A DNA stretch of 64,000 nt from an uncultured Paracoccaceae bacterium (lineage in GTDB: Bacteria; Pseudomonadota; Alphaproteobacteria; Rhodobacterales; Rhodobacteraceae), in contig CANKYO010000006.1 of assembly GCA_947488175.1 (NCBI GenBank), positions 186,001 through 250,000 of the forward strand. Direction: 5' to 3'. The notes under the pieces were generated by a model, which was not told where the DNA came from, searched no databases, and saw nothing but the letters and a program-made list of their open reading frames with translations. Positions 57,105 to 64,000 of this stretch are shown here, in pieces (positions within the stretch are counted from its first letter, which is position 1; each line of letters starts with the position of its first letter). The translations under genes were made by a program, and so were the position numbers.

Positions 57105-59150
57105 ATGTATCGGGTAATCGCATGTCTGGTCTATGAACACGATTACGGGCTGGTCGCCGTCGCGGCGCTTGTCTGTATTGTGGGGTCATGTCTGGCTGTC
57201 CTGCTCAGTCGGCGGATGCTGCGGGCCCACGGCCTGCGCCGGATTGTCCAGCTTGCCCTGACCGGTCTGATCACCGGCACGACCATCTGGACCACGCATT
57301 TCATCGCCATGCTGGCCTATGATCCGGGCGTCGAACACGGGTACGAACCGTTCACAACCGGGCTGTCGCTGGTTATCGCCATCTTTGGGACATTGGCTGC
57401 GAATGCGGTGTTCGGGCGCGGCAAAGGCCTGCGCAACACCATCGCGGCCGGCACCACCTTCGGCCTGACCGTATCCATCATGCACTATGTCGGTATGTCG
57501 GCCTATCTGTTTCCGGGGGACATCATCTGGCATACGGGGCCGGCCCTTGCCTCTGTTCTGCTGGGCATGGTGCTCGGCACGGCTGCCTTTCACCGCATCG
57601 CCTTTCCGGTTACGCGCTACTGCTGGCTGGGCGGGGCCATACTGATGGTGACCGCCATCTGCACCATGCATTTCACTGGGATGAGCGCGTTTACAATCGA
57701 ACTCAACACGCTCAATGAGGTGCCGCCGCAGCTAATCTCGGACACAGCGCTTGGCTTTCTGATCCTTGCGATCATGGTCGTCATCCTGCTGATCGGATTT
57801 GCCTCGGTCAGCATCGAAACCAATATTGAGGAAGAGGCGAAAAAGCAGCTCAAGATCGCCGCCCTGAACGATCCGCTGACCGGGCTGCCCAACCGTCTGC
57901 AACTGGCCAACCGGATTGATCGGTATGCCGAAGAACTGCAGACCAACCCCGGCGCTCGGGTCGCCGTCCTGACCATCGACCTCAACCTTTTCAAGGAAAT
58001 CAATGATCTTTATGGCCACGCCACCGGCGATCAGGTGCTCCAGGTGGTCAGTGAACGGCTCCGCTGGACCATCGAAGACGATGAATTCATCGCCCGGACT
58101 GGTGGTGATGAATTTGTCGCCCTCAAACGCGGCTTTCAGAGCGAAGATGACGTGATCGCATTCGGCACCCGCCTGAACGACGCCGTCATCCAGCCGATTG
58201 AACTGCCTGCGGCCCCGGTCAGCGTGCGGGCGGCCATCGGCGTTGCCATCGCATGCGGCGATGACATCAAGATGGACGACTTGCTGGGGCAATCCGACAT
58301 CGCCATGTACCGGGCCAAATCGGACCCGGAAAACTTTTTCTGCATTTATAATGCCGAAATGGATCGTGAAACGCAGGAACGGACCTTAATGATCTATGAT
58401 CTGAGGCACGCGGTCGAAAACGGCGAATTTGAACTGGTCTATCAGTTGCAGAACGATCTGAACTCACTGCAACCCGTGGGGTTCGAGGCTTTGTTGCGCT
58501 GGAACCACCACCAACGCGGCCCCGTTTCTCCCGCACAATTCATCCCCATCGCCGAAGAAACCGGCCTGATCCGTGATATCGGTCTATGGGTCCTGCGCGC
58601 CGCCTGCACTGAGGCCGCCAGTTGGCCAACCGAATTCAGCATCGCTGTCAATGTCGCCCCACAACAATTGGTCCAGGCCTGCTTTGTGGAAAAAGTCTCT
58701 ACCATCCTGAACGAAACCGGCTTCCCGCCTGAACGGCTTGAGCTTGAGGTGACAGAAGCATCAATTATCGACGATCAGGTCCGTACTCTGAAAGCCATGT
58801 ACACGCTCAAGGCGATGGGTATCCGCATCGCGATGGATGATTTCGGCACCGGCTATTCCTCGCTTTCGACCTTGCAGGCCTTCCCTTTCGACAAGATCAA
58901 GATAGACCGCAGTTTCATTTCTGATGTACACAGCGATCATCAGCGTGCGGCCATCGTCCGGTCTACGCTTCTGCTTGGCACCGCCCTCGGGATCCCGGTG
59001 CTAGCCGAAGGGATCGAACAGCAGGAAGAACTGACATTCCTGCGTTCTGAAAACTGCGCTTATGCGCAAGGCTTCTATTTCGGCAAACCCAAAACGCTGC
59101 AAGAGGCGCGCCAGATCGCGGGGCAAAAACCACTGGCCCGCGCGTCATGA
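57105..59150 (+). CDS. MHYT-GGDEF-EAL cyclic-di-GMP turnover protein
   Basis: A 681-residue inner-membrane protein. The N-terminal 230 residues are an MHYT sensor with seven helices and motifs THFIAMLAY, MHYVGMSAY and MHFTGMSAF, thought to bind copper and sense a gas or redox state. The GGDEF domain (about 270-420) has an intact GGDEF at 333-337; the EAL domain (about 430-675) has an intact EAL at 461-463 and ELEVTEASI, AMDDFGTGYSSLS and EGIEQQEEL. Both activities could be present. It may control the biofilm/pilus switch. Confidence 0.95.
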   Translation: MYRVIACLVYEHDYGLVAVAALVCIVGSCLAVLLSRRMLRAHGLRRIVQLALTGLITGTTIWTTHFIAMLAYDPGVEHGYEPFTTGLSLVIAIFGTLAANAVFGRGKGLRNTIAAGTTFGLTVSIMHYVGMSAYLFPGDIIWHTGPALASVLLGMVLGTAAFHRIAFPVTRYCWLGGAILMVTAICTMHFTGMSAFTIELNTLNEVPPQLISDTALGFLILAIMVVILLIGFASVSIETNIEEEAKKQLKIAALNDPLTGLPNRLQLANRIDRYAEELQTNPGARVAVLTIDLNLFKEINDLYGHATGDQVLQVVSERLRWTIEDDEFIARTGGDEFVALKRGFQSEDDVIAFGTRLNDAVIQPIELPAAPVSVRAAIGVAIACGDDIKMDDLLGQSDIAMYRAKSDPENFFCIYNAEMDRETQERTLMIYDLRHAVENGEFELVYQLQNDLNSLQPVGFEALLRWNHHQRGPVSPAQFIPIAEETGLIRDIGLWVLRAACTEAASWPTEFSIAVNVAPQQLVQACFVEKVSTILNETGFPPERLELEVTEASIIDDQVRTLKAMYTLKAMGIRIAMDDFGTGYSSLSTLQAFPFDKIKIDRSFISDVHSDHQRAAIVRSTLLLGTALGIPVLAEGIEQQEELTFLRSENCAYAQGFYFGKPKTLQEARQIAGQKPLARAS

Positions 59151-59232
59151 AGTCAGACGACCTCAATCCTTAACAACGCCTTCATGTTTCGACCGTACGC
59201 TGGGTTAATCCCGCAAAATCGCCCAAAAGGGT

Positions 59233-59271
59233 CCGACGCAAGTCCGACGTTTTGCCGACGCGATGCCGACC
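59233..59271. repeat. Four CCGAC(G) boxes at exact 11-bp spacing
   Basis: CCGACG starts at 59233, 59244 and 59255, and CCGACC at 59266, with five-base variable spacers between them (CAAGT, TTTTG, CGATG). One helical turn separates the boxes, so a protein could bind all four on one face. It lies between the convergent MHYT and lrp genes, a 217-base gap with no other clear feature. Confidence 0.65.
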
Positions 59272-59367
59272 GCCGATTTTGGCAAAAAGCCCTGTATTAA
59301 CACATGATTCGTGAAAATGGGCTGATCGGGGTGTTGCGCCGCCCGCCGCACCCCACCGAACGTTGCG

Positions 59368-59868
59368 TCAGGCCTCTTGCGCCAACCGCGCCTCAAGCAC
59401 ATCAAACGGCACCCCCGGCTCGTCCTTGGCGCCACGAATAACCAACGATGTCTTGACCGACGCCACGTTGTCGGCACTGGTCAATTCTTCCGTCAAAAAC
59501 CGCTGAAAGGTGCGCAAATCCGGCGCCACACATTTCAGGATAAAATCCACCTCGCCATTCAGCATGTGACACTCGCGCACCAGCGGCCATTCCTGGCAGC
59601 GGCGCTCGAATGCGCTCAGATCCACCTCCGCCTGGCTGACCAAACCCACCATGGCAAAGACCTGCACCTCAAAGCCAAGCTCGCGGGCATTTACATCTGC
59701 ATGATATCCTTGGATAAATCCCTGCTCTTCCAATGTGCGCACCCGGCGCAGGCATGGCGGGGCCGATATCCCGACGCGTTTGGCCAGTTCCACATTGGTC
59801 ATGCGACCATCGGCCTGCAATTCGGCCAGAATCATCCGGTCGATGTCATCAAGTTTCGTTCCTGGCAT
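59368..59868 (-). CDS. Lrp/AsnC family transcriptional regulator
   Basis: A 166-residue protein with the Lrp helix-turn-helix (LDDIDRMILAELQADGRMTNVELAKRVGISAPPCLRRVRTLEEQGFI) and an AsnC ligand-binding domain (VFAMVGLVSQAEVDLSAFE, then CHMLNGEVDFILKCVAPDL). AGGGAAT precedes the ATG pair at 59871/59868. It is divergent from trxB, an association common in alphaproteobacteria, suggesting control of trxB. Effector unknown. Confidence 0.92.
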   Translation of the reverse strand: MPGTKLDDIDRMILAELQADGRMTNVELAKRVGISAPPCLRRVRTLEEQGFIQGYHADVNARELGFEVQVFAMVGLVSQAEVDLSAFERRCQEWPLVRECHMLNGEVDFILKCVAPDLRTFQRFLTEELTSADNVASVKTSLVIRGAKDEPGVPFDVLEARLAQEA

Positions 59869-60032
59869 CATATTCCCTGTGATTTTTGCGAATACTACGA
59901 AACAGCGCGCACCTGCGCAACAATATTTCACCAAACAGCAATATAATAACGCATCACTTCCACTAGCCCCGGCCTTTTATCCTCGTGCAGGCGGGTCTAT
60001 ATCGGATTCATTGCAGCGTAATGAGGCCCGCC

Positions 60033-61001
60033 ATGTCCGACACCCGCCACACCAAAGTCCTGATCATCGGCTCCGGCCCCGCTGGTTACAGCGCAGGCGT
60101 CTATGCGGCGCGTGCCATGCTGGAACCGATCCTTGTGCAGGGCATCGAACCCGGCGGCCAGCTGACCACCACCACCGAAGTTGAAAACTGGCCCGGCGAC
60201 ACCGAGGTCCAAGGCCCTGATCTGATGGTCAGAATGGAGGCTCACGCCCGCGAAATGGGCTGCGAGATCATCGGCGACATCATCACGTCACTCGACCTGC
60301 AAAAGCGCCCCTTCACCGCCCAATCGGACAGCGGCACAGTCTATACCGCCGACGCCGTGATCCTTTGCACCGGGGCCCGCGCGAAATGGCTCGGCCTGCC
60401 AACCGAGGACAAGTTCAAAGGCTTCGGCGTCAGCGCCTGCGCCACCTGCGACGGGTTCTTTTACCGCGGTCAGGAAATCGTCGTGGTCGGCGGCGGCAAC
60501 ACGGCCGTCGAAGAAGCGCTGTTTCTGACCAACTTCGCCTCAAAGGTCACGCTGATCCACCGGCGCGATGAATTGCGGGCCGAGAAAATCCTGCAGAACC
60601 GACTGTTTAACAACAAGAAAATCGAAACGCTGTGGTTTCACGAAATTGATGAGGTCTACGGCACCGATCAGCCTTTGGGCGTCGAAGGCGTGCGTGTCAA
60701 ACACACCAAAACCGGTGAAATCACCGAAATCCCGTGCAAGGGCGTCTTTATCGCCATCGGTCATGCGCCAGCATCCGAACTGGTCAAGGACCAGTTGGAA
60801 ACCCACAATGGTGGCTATGTCAAAGTCACAGCGGGCAGCACCCGCACAGCCATTCCCGGTGTCTTTGCTGCGGGCGATCTGACCGACCACATTTACCGTC
60901 AGGCGGTCACATCCGCCGGTATGGGCTGCATGGCGGCACTGGACGCCGAAAAGTTCCTTGCAGAACAGGAAGATGCGCCCGTTCTTGCTGCCGTGGAATG
61001 A
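60033..61001 (+). CDS. trxB: Thioredoxin-disulfide reductase
   Basis: A 322-residue flavoenzyme that uses NADPH to reduce thioredoxin. It has the FAD loop [19 protein letters not shown], the redox motif CATC (C136, C139), the NADPH loop [16 protein letters not shown] with [12 protein letters not shown], and the C-terminal [37 protein letters not shown] precedes ATG 60033. Its stop overlaps the start of the RES-domain gene (ATGA), so the two are translationally coupled. Confidence 0.97.
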   Translation: MSDTRHTKVLIIGSGPAGYSAGVYAARAMLEPILVQGIEPGGQLTTTTEVENWPGDTEVQGPDLMVRMEAHAREMGCEIIGDIITSLDLQKRPFTAQSDSGTVYTADAVILCTGARAKWLGLPTEDKFKGFGVSACATCDGFFYRGQEIVVVGGGNTAVEEALFLTNFASKVTLIHRRDELRAEKILQNRLFNNKKIETLWFHEIDEVYGTDQPLGVEGVRVKHTKTGEITEIPCKGVFIAIGHAPASELVKDQLETHNGGYVKVTAGSTRTAIPGVFAAGDLTDHIYRQAVTSAGMGCMAALDAEKFLAEQEDAPVLAAVE

Positions 61002-61516
61002 CTGCCAGCAATACCAATCTGACACTGTTTTCGGGGCCTGCTTTTCGCATCGCCTTTGCGCGATATGCCGACAAGGTGCTGGACGGGGTGATCCACCCTG
61101 AAGGTCGGTTTCACCATAGCCAACAGCCTGCTTTCTATGCCTCCCCCACGCCGGAAACAGCAGCCATCGCGATTGACATCTACCTGCGCGCGGACGATCT
61201 GCCGCGGGTGATGATCCCATTGCAAGTGAGCAACGCATGGCTTGCCGATCTGCGCGACCCGGCGATTTGTGATCAGCTCGATATAGACCCGTGTTGGCCC
61301 AGCGTGCCATGGGCGGACGAGCGGGCAAACGGCCAGCCCGCCACCAGTTGGAAAGCATCAGACGCGGTGCGGGCCAGTGGCGCGGATGGGATGATCTATG
61401 CCTCGCGCCGGGCGCCGGAACGGTGGCATCTGGTGCTGTTTCGCTGGAATGCCCCGGGCGCGGCGCAACTGCGTGTAACATCAAGCCCAACTGACTGGAC
61501 TCCATCTATATTTTGA
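60998..61516 (+). CDS. RES-domain protein (NAD+ phosphorylase toxin-like)
   Basis: A 172-residue protein with a RES-like domain: [23 protein letters not shown] (R37 in the conserved G-R-F/W), [19 protein letters not shown] (Y47) and [18 protein letters not shown] (S136). In toxin-type RES proteins the conserved R, E and S degrade NAD+. Here the Glu expected near residue 58 appears to be Ala/Ile, so activity may differ. There is no Xre-type antitoxin beside it; instead it overlaps trxB by four bases. Function uncertain. Confidence 0.82.
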   Translation: MTASNTNLTLFSGPAFRIAFARYADKVLDGVIHPEGRFHHSQQPAFYASPTPETAAIAIDIYLRADDLPRVMIPLQVSNAWLADLRDPAICDQLDIDPCWPSVPWADERANGQPATSWKASDAVRASGADGMIYASRRAPERWHLVLFRWNAPGAAQLRVTSSPTDWTPSIF

Positions 61517-61567
61517 AGTTTCTGCAATCTGCGGTAGAGTTTCGTTATCGCTGTGATCGGAGGGCAG

Positions 61568-62890
61568 ATGGCCAACGCTGATACGCTGGCCCATGTACCT
61601 GGGCCCCGACCCAAACCGCTGATCGGACATACGCTTGACCTTCTGATCGACAGCTATCGCCTTCATGGCAACGCGGCCAAACGATATGGCCCAATCTACA
61701 AGGTCAAGGTGCTGGGGAAATGGCGTGTCGCATTGAATGGCGCAGATGCGCTGGAATTCATACTTGGCGACAAGGACGATCTGTTTTCCAGCGCGGGGGG
61801 CTGGGACATGCTGGATGTGCTGTTCGGCGGCGGGCTGATGCTGCGCGACTTTGGCGATCACCGCGCGCATCGCCGGATCATGCAATCAGCCTTTCGCAAA
61901 CCGGTGATGGACGCCTATCGCGACAGCATGGCGACCGCGCTTGACAGTCTGATCACGGATTGGCCAGCCAACACCGATTTCGCGTTTTTTCCCGCCATCA
62001 AGACAGCGACATTGCAGATGGGCGGCGCGGTCTTCATGGGGCTTTCGATCCACGATCATAGGGTGCCTGAACTCAATCAGGCCTTCCAGGCCGAGGTTGC
62101 AGCCTCGCTCGGGATCATCCGCAAACCCCTGCCCTATACCAAGATCAGGCGGGGGATGATGGCACGCCGCTATCTGTCCGAAACGTTCCGCCAATTGATC
62201 CCAGAGCGGCGCAAGACAGGCGGCGATGACTTCTTCAGCCAGATGTGCCTCGCCACCGATGATGACGGCAATGTCTGGACAGATGAAGAGATCGTCGATC
62301 ACTTCAATTTCCTGCTGATGGCAGCACATGACACCACGGCCGCCACCCTGACCAAAATGATCTGGGCCATGACGACATATTCAGACTGGCAGGACCGGAT
62401 GGTGGCAGAGGTCGACGCCCTTGGCGGTGCACCGCTGGATGACGCTGCCTTGGACGCGCTTGATGTGACCGACCGGGTGTTTCGCGAAAGCCTGCGCCTG
62501 TTACCCCCAGTGCCATTCATCCCACGCCTGGCGGTGCGCGACTTCAGCTATGGCGGCATGGATTTCCCGGCGGGCACATCCGTTTCCGCCATGCCCGGTA
62601 TGGTTCTGGTATCGCCGGATCATTGGACCGACCCCGAGGTTTTTGACCCTGACCGCTTTTCACCAAACCGTGCCGAGGATCAAAGCCATCGTTACGCCTG
62701 GGCGCCGTTTGGCGGCGGGGCACATAAATGCATCGGCCTGCATTTCGCCACCATGCAGGTAAAGGTATTCATGGCGCTGCTGCTGCGCCGCTACCGGGTC
62801 GAACGGGCCGATGACGGACCCGTCAAATGGCAGCGCGTTCCGATCCCCTTCCCCAAGGGTGGTCTGCCTGTCCGTCTGATCCCGCTTTAG
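61568..62890 (+). CDS. Cytochrome P450
   Basis: A 440-residue soluble P450. It opens VPGPRPKPLIGHTLDLL, has the oxygen-activation helix AHDTTAATL, the E-x-x-R motif (FRESLRLLPP), the PERF-like DPDRFSPNRAED and the heme loop FGGGAHKCIGLHFA with the thiolate Cys at 388. It hydroxylates an unknown substrate and needs external electron partners, none of which are adjacent. GGAGGG lies just before ATG 61568. It follows the RES gene by 51 bases. Confidence 0.95.
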   Translation: MANADTLAHVPGPRPKPLIGHTLDLLIDSYRLHGNAAKRYGPIYKVKVLGKWRVALNGADALEFILGDKDDLFSSAGGWDMLDVLFGGGLMLRDFGDHRAHRRIMQSAFRKPVMDAYRDSMATALDSLITDWPANTDFAFFPAIKTATLQMGGAVFMGLSIHDHRVPELNQAFQAEVAASLGIIRKPLPYTKIRRGMMARRYLSETFRQLIPERRKTGGDDFFSQMCLATDDDGNVWTDEEIVDHFNFLLMAAHDTTAATLTKMIWAMTTYSDWQDRMVAEVDALGGAPLDDAALDALDVTDRVFRESLRLLPPVPFIPRLAVRDFSYGGMDFPAGTSVSAMPGMVLVSPDHWTDPEVFDPDRFSPNRAEDQSHRYAWAPFGGGAHKCIGLHFATMQVKVFMALLLRRYRVERADDGPVKWQRVPIPFPKGGLPVRLIPL

Positions 62891-63017
62891 CCACGCGTTG
62901 GTTCCCGCTTCAGCCGTTTCGCGCGAACCCCGGTCTTAACTGGCAGTGGTCGCTAGACACGGGCCAATGCCGGGTCTATGCCACCACGCAATTGAAAATC
63001 ACAAACGTCAGGTCGTT

Positions 63018-64000
63018 ATGATGGCACAGGATTTGGCCCCGATCCCGGAACTCTTTGTTTCGTATGAGAGCGCCCAGAAGATGAAGATGGAGGCGGCCGA
63101 TCTGGTCAGCCATGATCTGAGCCCGCGCCAGATTTGCGATCTGGAACTGTTGATGAATGGCGGTTTCAATCCGCTGAAAGGGTTCTTGTCGCAAGCCGAC
63201 TATGACGGCGTGGTGGAAAACATGCGGCTGGCCGACGGTACGCTATGGCCCATGCCGATCACGCTGGATGTGTCAGAGCGCTTTGCCAAGGCGGTTGAAC
63301 TGGGTCAGGACATCGCCCTGCGCGATCAGGAAGGGGTGATCCTGGCGACCATGACCGTGACCGACAAATGGTCGCCGGACAAGGCGCGCGAGGCGGAAAA
63401 GGTGTTTGGTGCCAATGATCTGGCGCATCCGGCGGTCAATTATCTGCATCATACGGCAGGCAGCGTCTATCTGGGCGGCCCTGTTACTGGAATCCAGCAG
63501 CCCGTGCATTACGATTTCCGGGGTCGCCGCGATACGCCCAATGAACTCCGCGCCCTGTTTCGCAAACTGGGCTGGCGCAAGGTGGTGGCCTTTCAGACCC
63601 GCAATCCGCTGCACCGCGCCCATCAGGAACTGACCTTTCGGGCGGCGAAAGAGGCGCAGGCGAACCTGCTGATCCACCCGGTTGTCGGCATGACCAAGCC
63701 CGGTGATATCGATCATTTCACCCGTGTGCGCTGTTACGAGGCCGTGCTGGATCAGTACCCGTCATCCACCACCACGATGTCCTTGCTGAACCTCGCCATG
63801 CGCATGGCCGGCCCACGCGAGGCCGTGTGGCACGGGCTGATCCGCAAAAACCATGGCTGCACCCATTTCATCGTGGGTCGCGACCATGCCGGACCCGGCA
63901 AAAACAGCCAGGGCGAGGATTTCTATGGCCCTTACGATGCGCAGGACCTGTTCCGGCAACATCAGGATGAGATGGGCATCGAAATGGTCGATTTTCAGCA
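63018..64000 (+). CDS. sat: Sulfate adenylyltransferase, N-terminal part (truncated by window end)
   Basis: An open frame starts at ATG 63018 (or 63021) and reads [20 protein letters not shown], with [27 protein letters not shown], the ATP sulfurylase motif [14 protein letters not shown] and the second site [23 protein letters not shown]. The enzyme makes adenosine 5'-phosphosulfate. In many Rhodobacteraceae it is fused to an APS kinase at the C-terminus; the window ends after about 327 residues, so this cannot be judged. Confidence 0.95.
   Translation, partial: MMAQDLAPIPELFVSYESAQKMKMEAADLVSHDLSPRQICDLELLMNGGFNPLKGFLSQADYDGVVENMRLADGTLWPMPITLDVSERFAKAVELGQDIALRDQEGVILATMTVTDKWSPDKAREAEKVFGANDLAHPAVNYLHHTAGSVYLGGPVTGIQQPVHYDFRGRRDTPNELRALFRKLGWRKVVAFQTRNPLHRAHQELTFRAAKEAQANLLIHPVVGMTKPGDIDHFTRVRCYEAVLDQYPSSTTTMSLLNLAMRMAGPREAVWHGLIRKNHGCTHFIVGRDHAGPGKNSQGEDFYGPYDAQDLFRQHQDEMGIEMVDFQ

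Overview
The window is a chromosomal segment of about 60% GC that reads as a marine alphaproteobacterium of the family Rhodobacteraceae (Roseobacter group; a Loktanella/Yoonia-like genome is my best guess from protein style, not a database result). The supporting signs are the ctaC-ctaB-small ORF-ctaG-ctaE-SURF1-thrC-M16 peptidase run, the Flp pilins carrying AVTVDF, a DUF1127 protein, the ruv-tol-pal-tilS-ftsH block, and trxB next to an Lrp-type regulator. Most of the window is core housekeeping. I see no prophage, integrase, CRISPR array, rRNA or tRNA.

Layout. 1-7178 (minus): a cytochrome c oxidase assembly operon (subunit II, heme O synthase, a small membrane protein, Cox11, subunit III, SURF1), continuing into threonine synthase, an M16 peptidase and a GNAT acetyltransferase that runs off the left edge. 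Subunit I is not here. 7358-9978 (plus): tldD, a possible 44-residue membrane peptide, a VOC-like protein and a GNAT enzyme. 10255-14064 (plus): dprA and topA. 14065-15190: a marR regulator divergent from an SRPBCC membrane protein, with a perfect palindrome between them. 15275-17138 (plus): a two-subunit 3-oxoacid CoA-transferase with an extra 80-residue gene between the subunits, then a small GNAT. 18087: a lytic transglycosylase on the minus strand.

18438-30708 (plus) is a Tad/Flp pilus locus: two Flp pilins, CpaB, the secretin CpaC, an OmpA-type lipoprotein, CpaE, CpaF, TadB, TadC, two TPR lipoproteins, a prepilin peptidase and a trailing AAA+ ATPase. Pilins are trimmed by the peptidase, assembled by CpaF with TadB/TadC, and exported through CpaC. 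The pseudopilin genes tadE/F/G are absent from the window. 30785-36422 holds a beta-hydroxyacid dehydrogenase, a DEXH helicase with the PdeM nuclease, a membrane-bound LytTR regulator and folD; folD and fhs (to 38175) together supply one-carbon folate units.

38176-41664 includes a 267-bp MITE-like element, a MOSC protein, a conserved hypothetical and ftsH. 41751-51495 (minus) is one long co-oriented block: ruvC-ruvA-ruvB, a hypothetical, ybgC, tolQ-tolR-tolA-tolB, pal, cpoB and tilS, coupling Holliday-junction repair to the envelope-constriction machine. 51804-56930 carries a DUF1127 protein, a small membrane protein, prmA, an SGNH hydrolase, a PhzF-like enzyme, msrA and an MFS transporter. 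57105-64000 holds an MHYT-GGDEF-EAL protein, lrp divergent from trxB, a RES-domain protein overlapping trxB, a cytochrome P450 and the start of sulfate adenylyltransferase.

The most unusual items are non-coding: a palindromic GATGGGT repeat at three places (four copies), the MITE-like element, four CCGAC(G) boxes at exact 11-bp spacing, and a chain of hairpins between convergent genes. No clearly new multi-gene system stands out. The best candidates for unexplored biology are the trxB-RES pair, the AAA+ ATPase at the end of the Tad locus, and the small gene inside the CoA-transferase operon.
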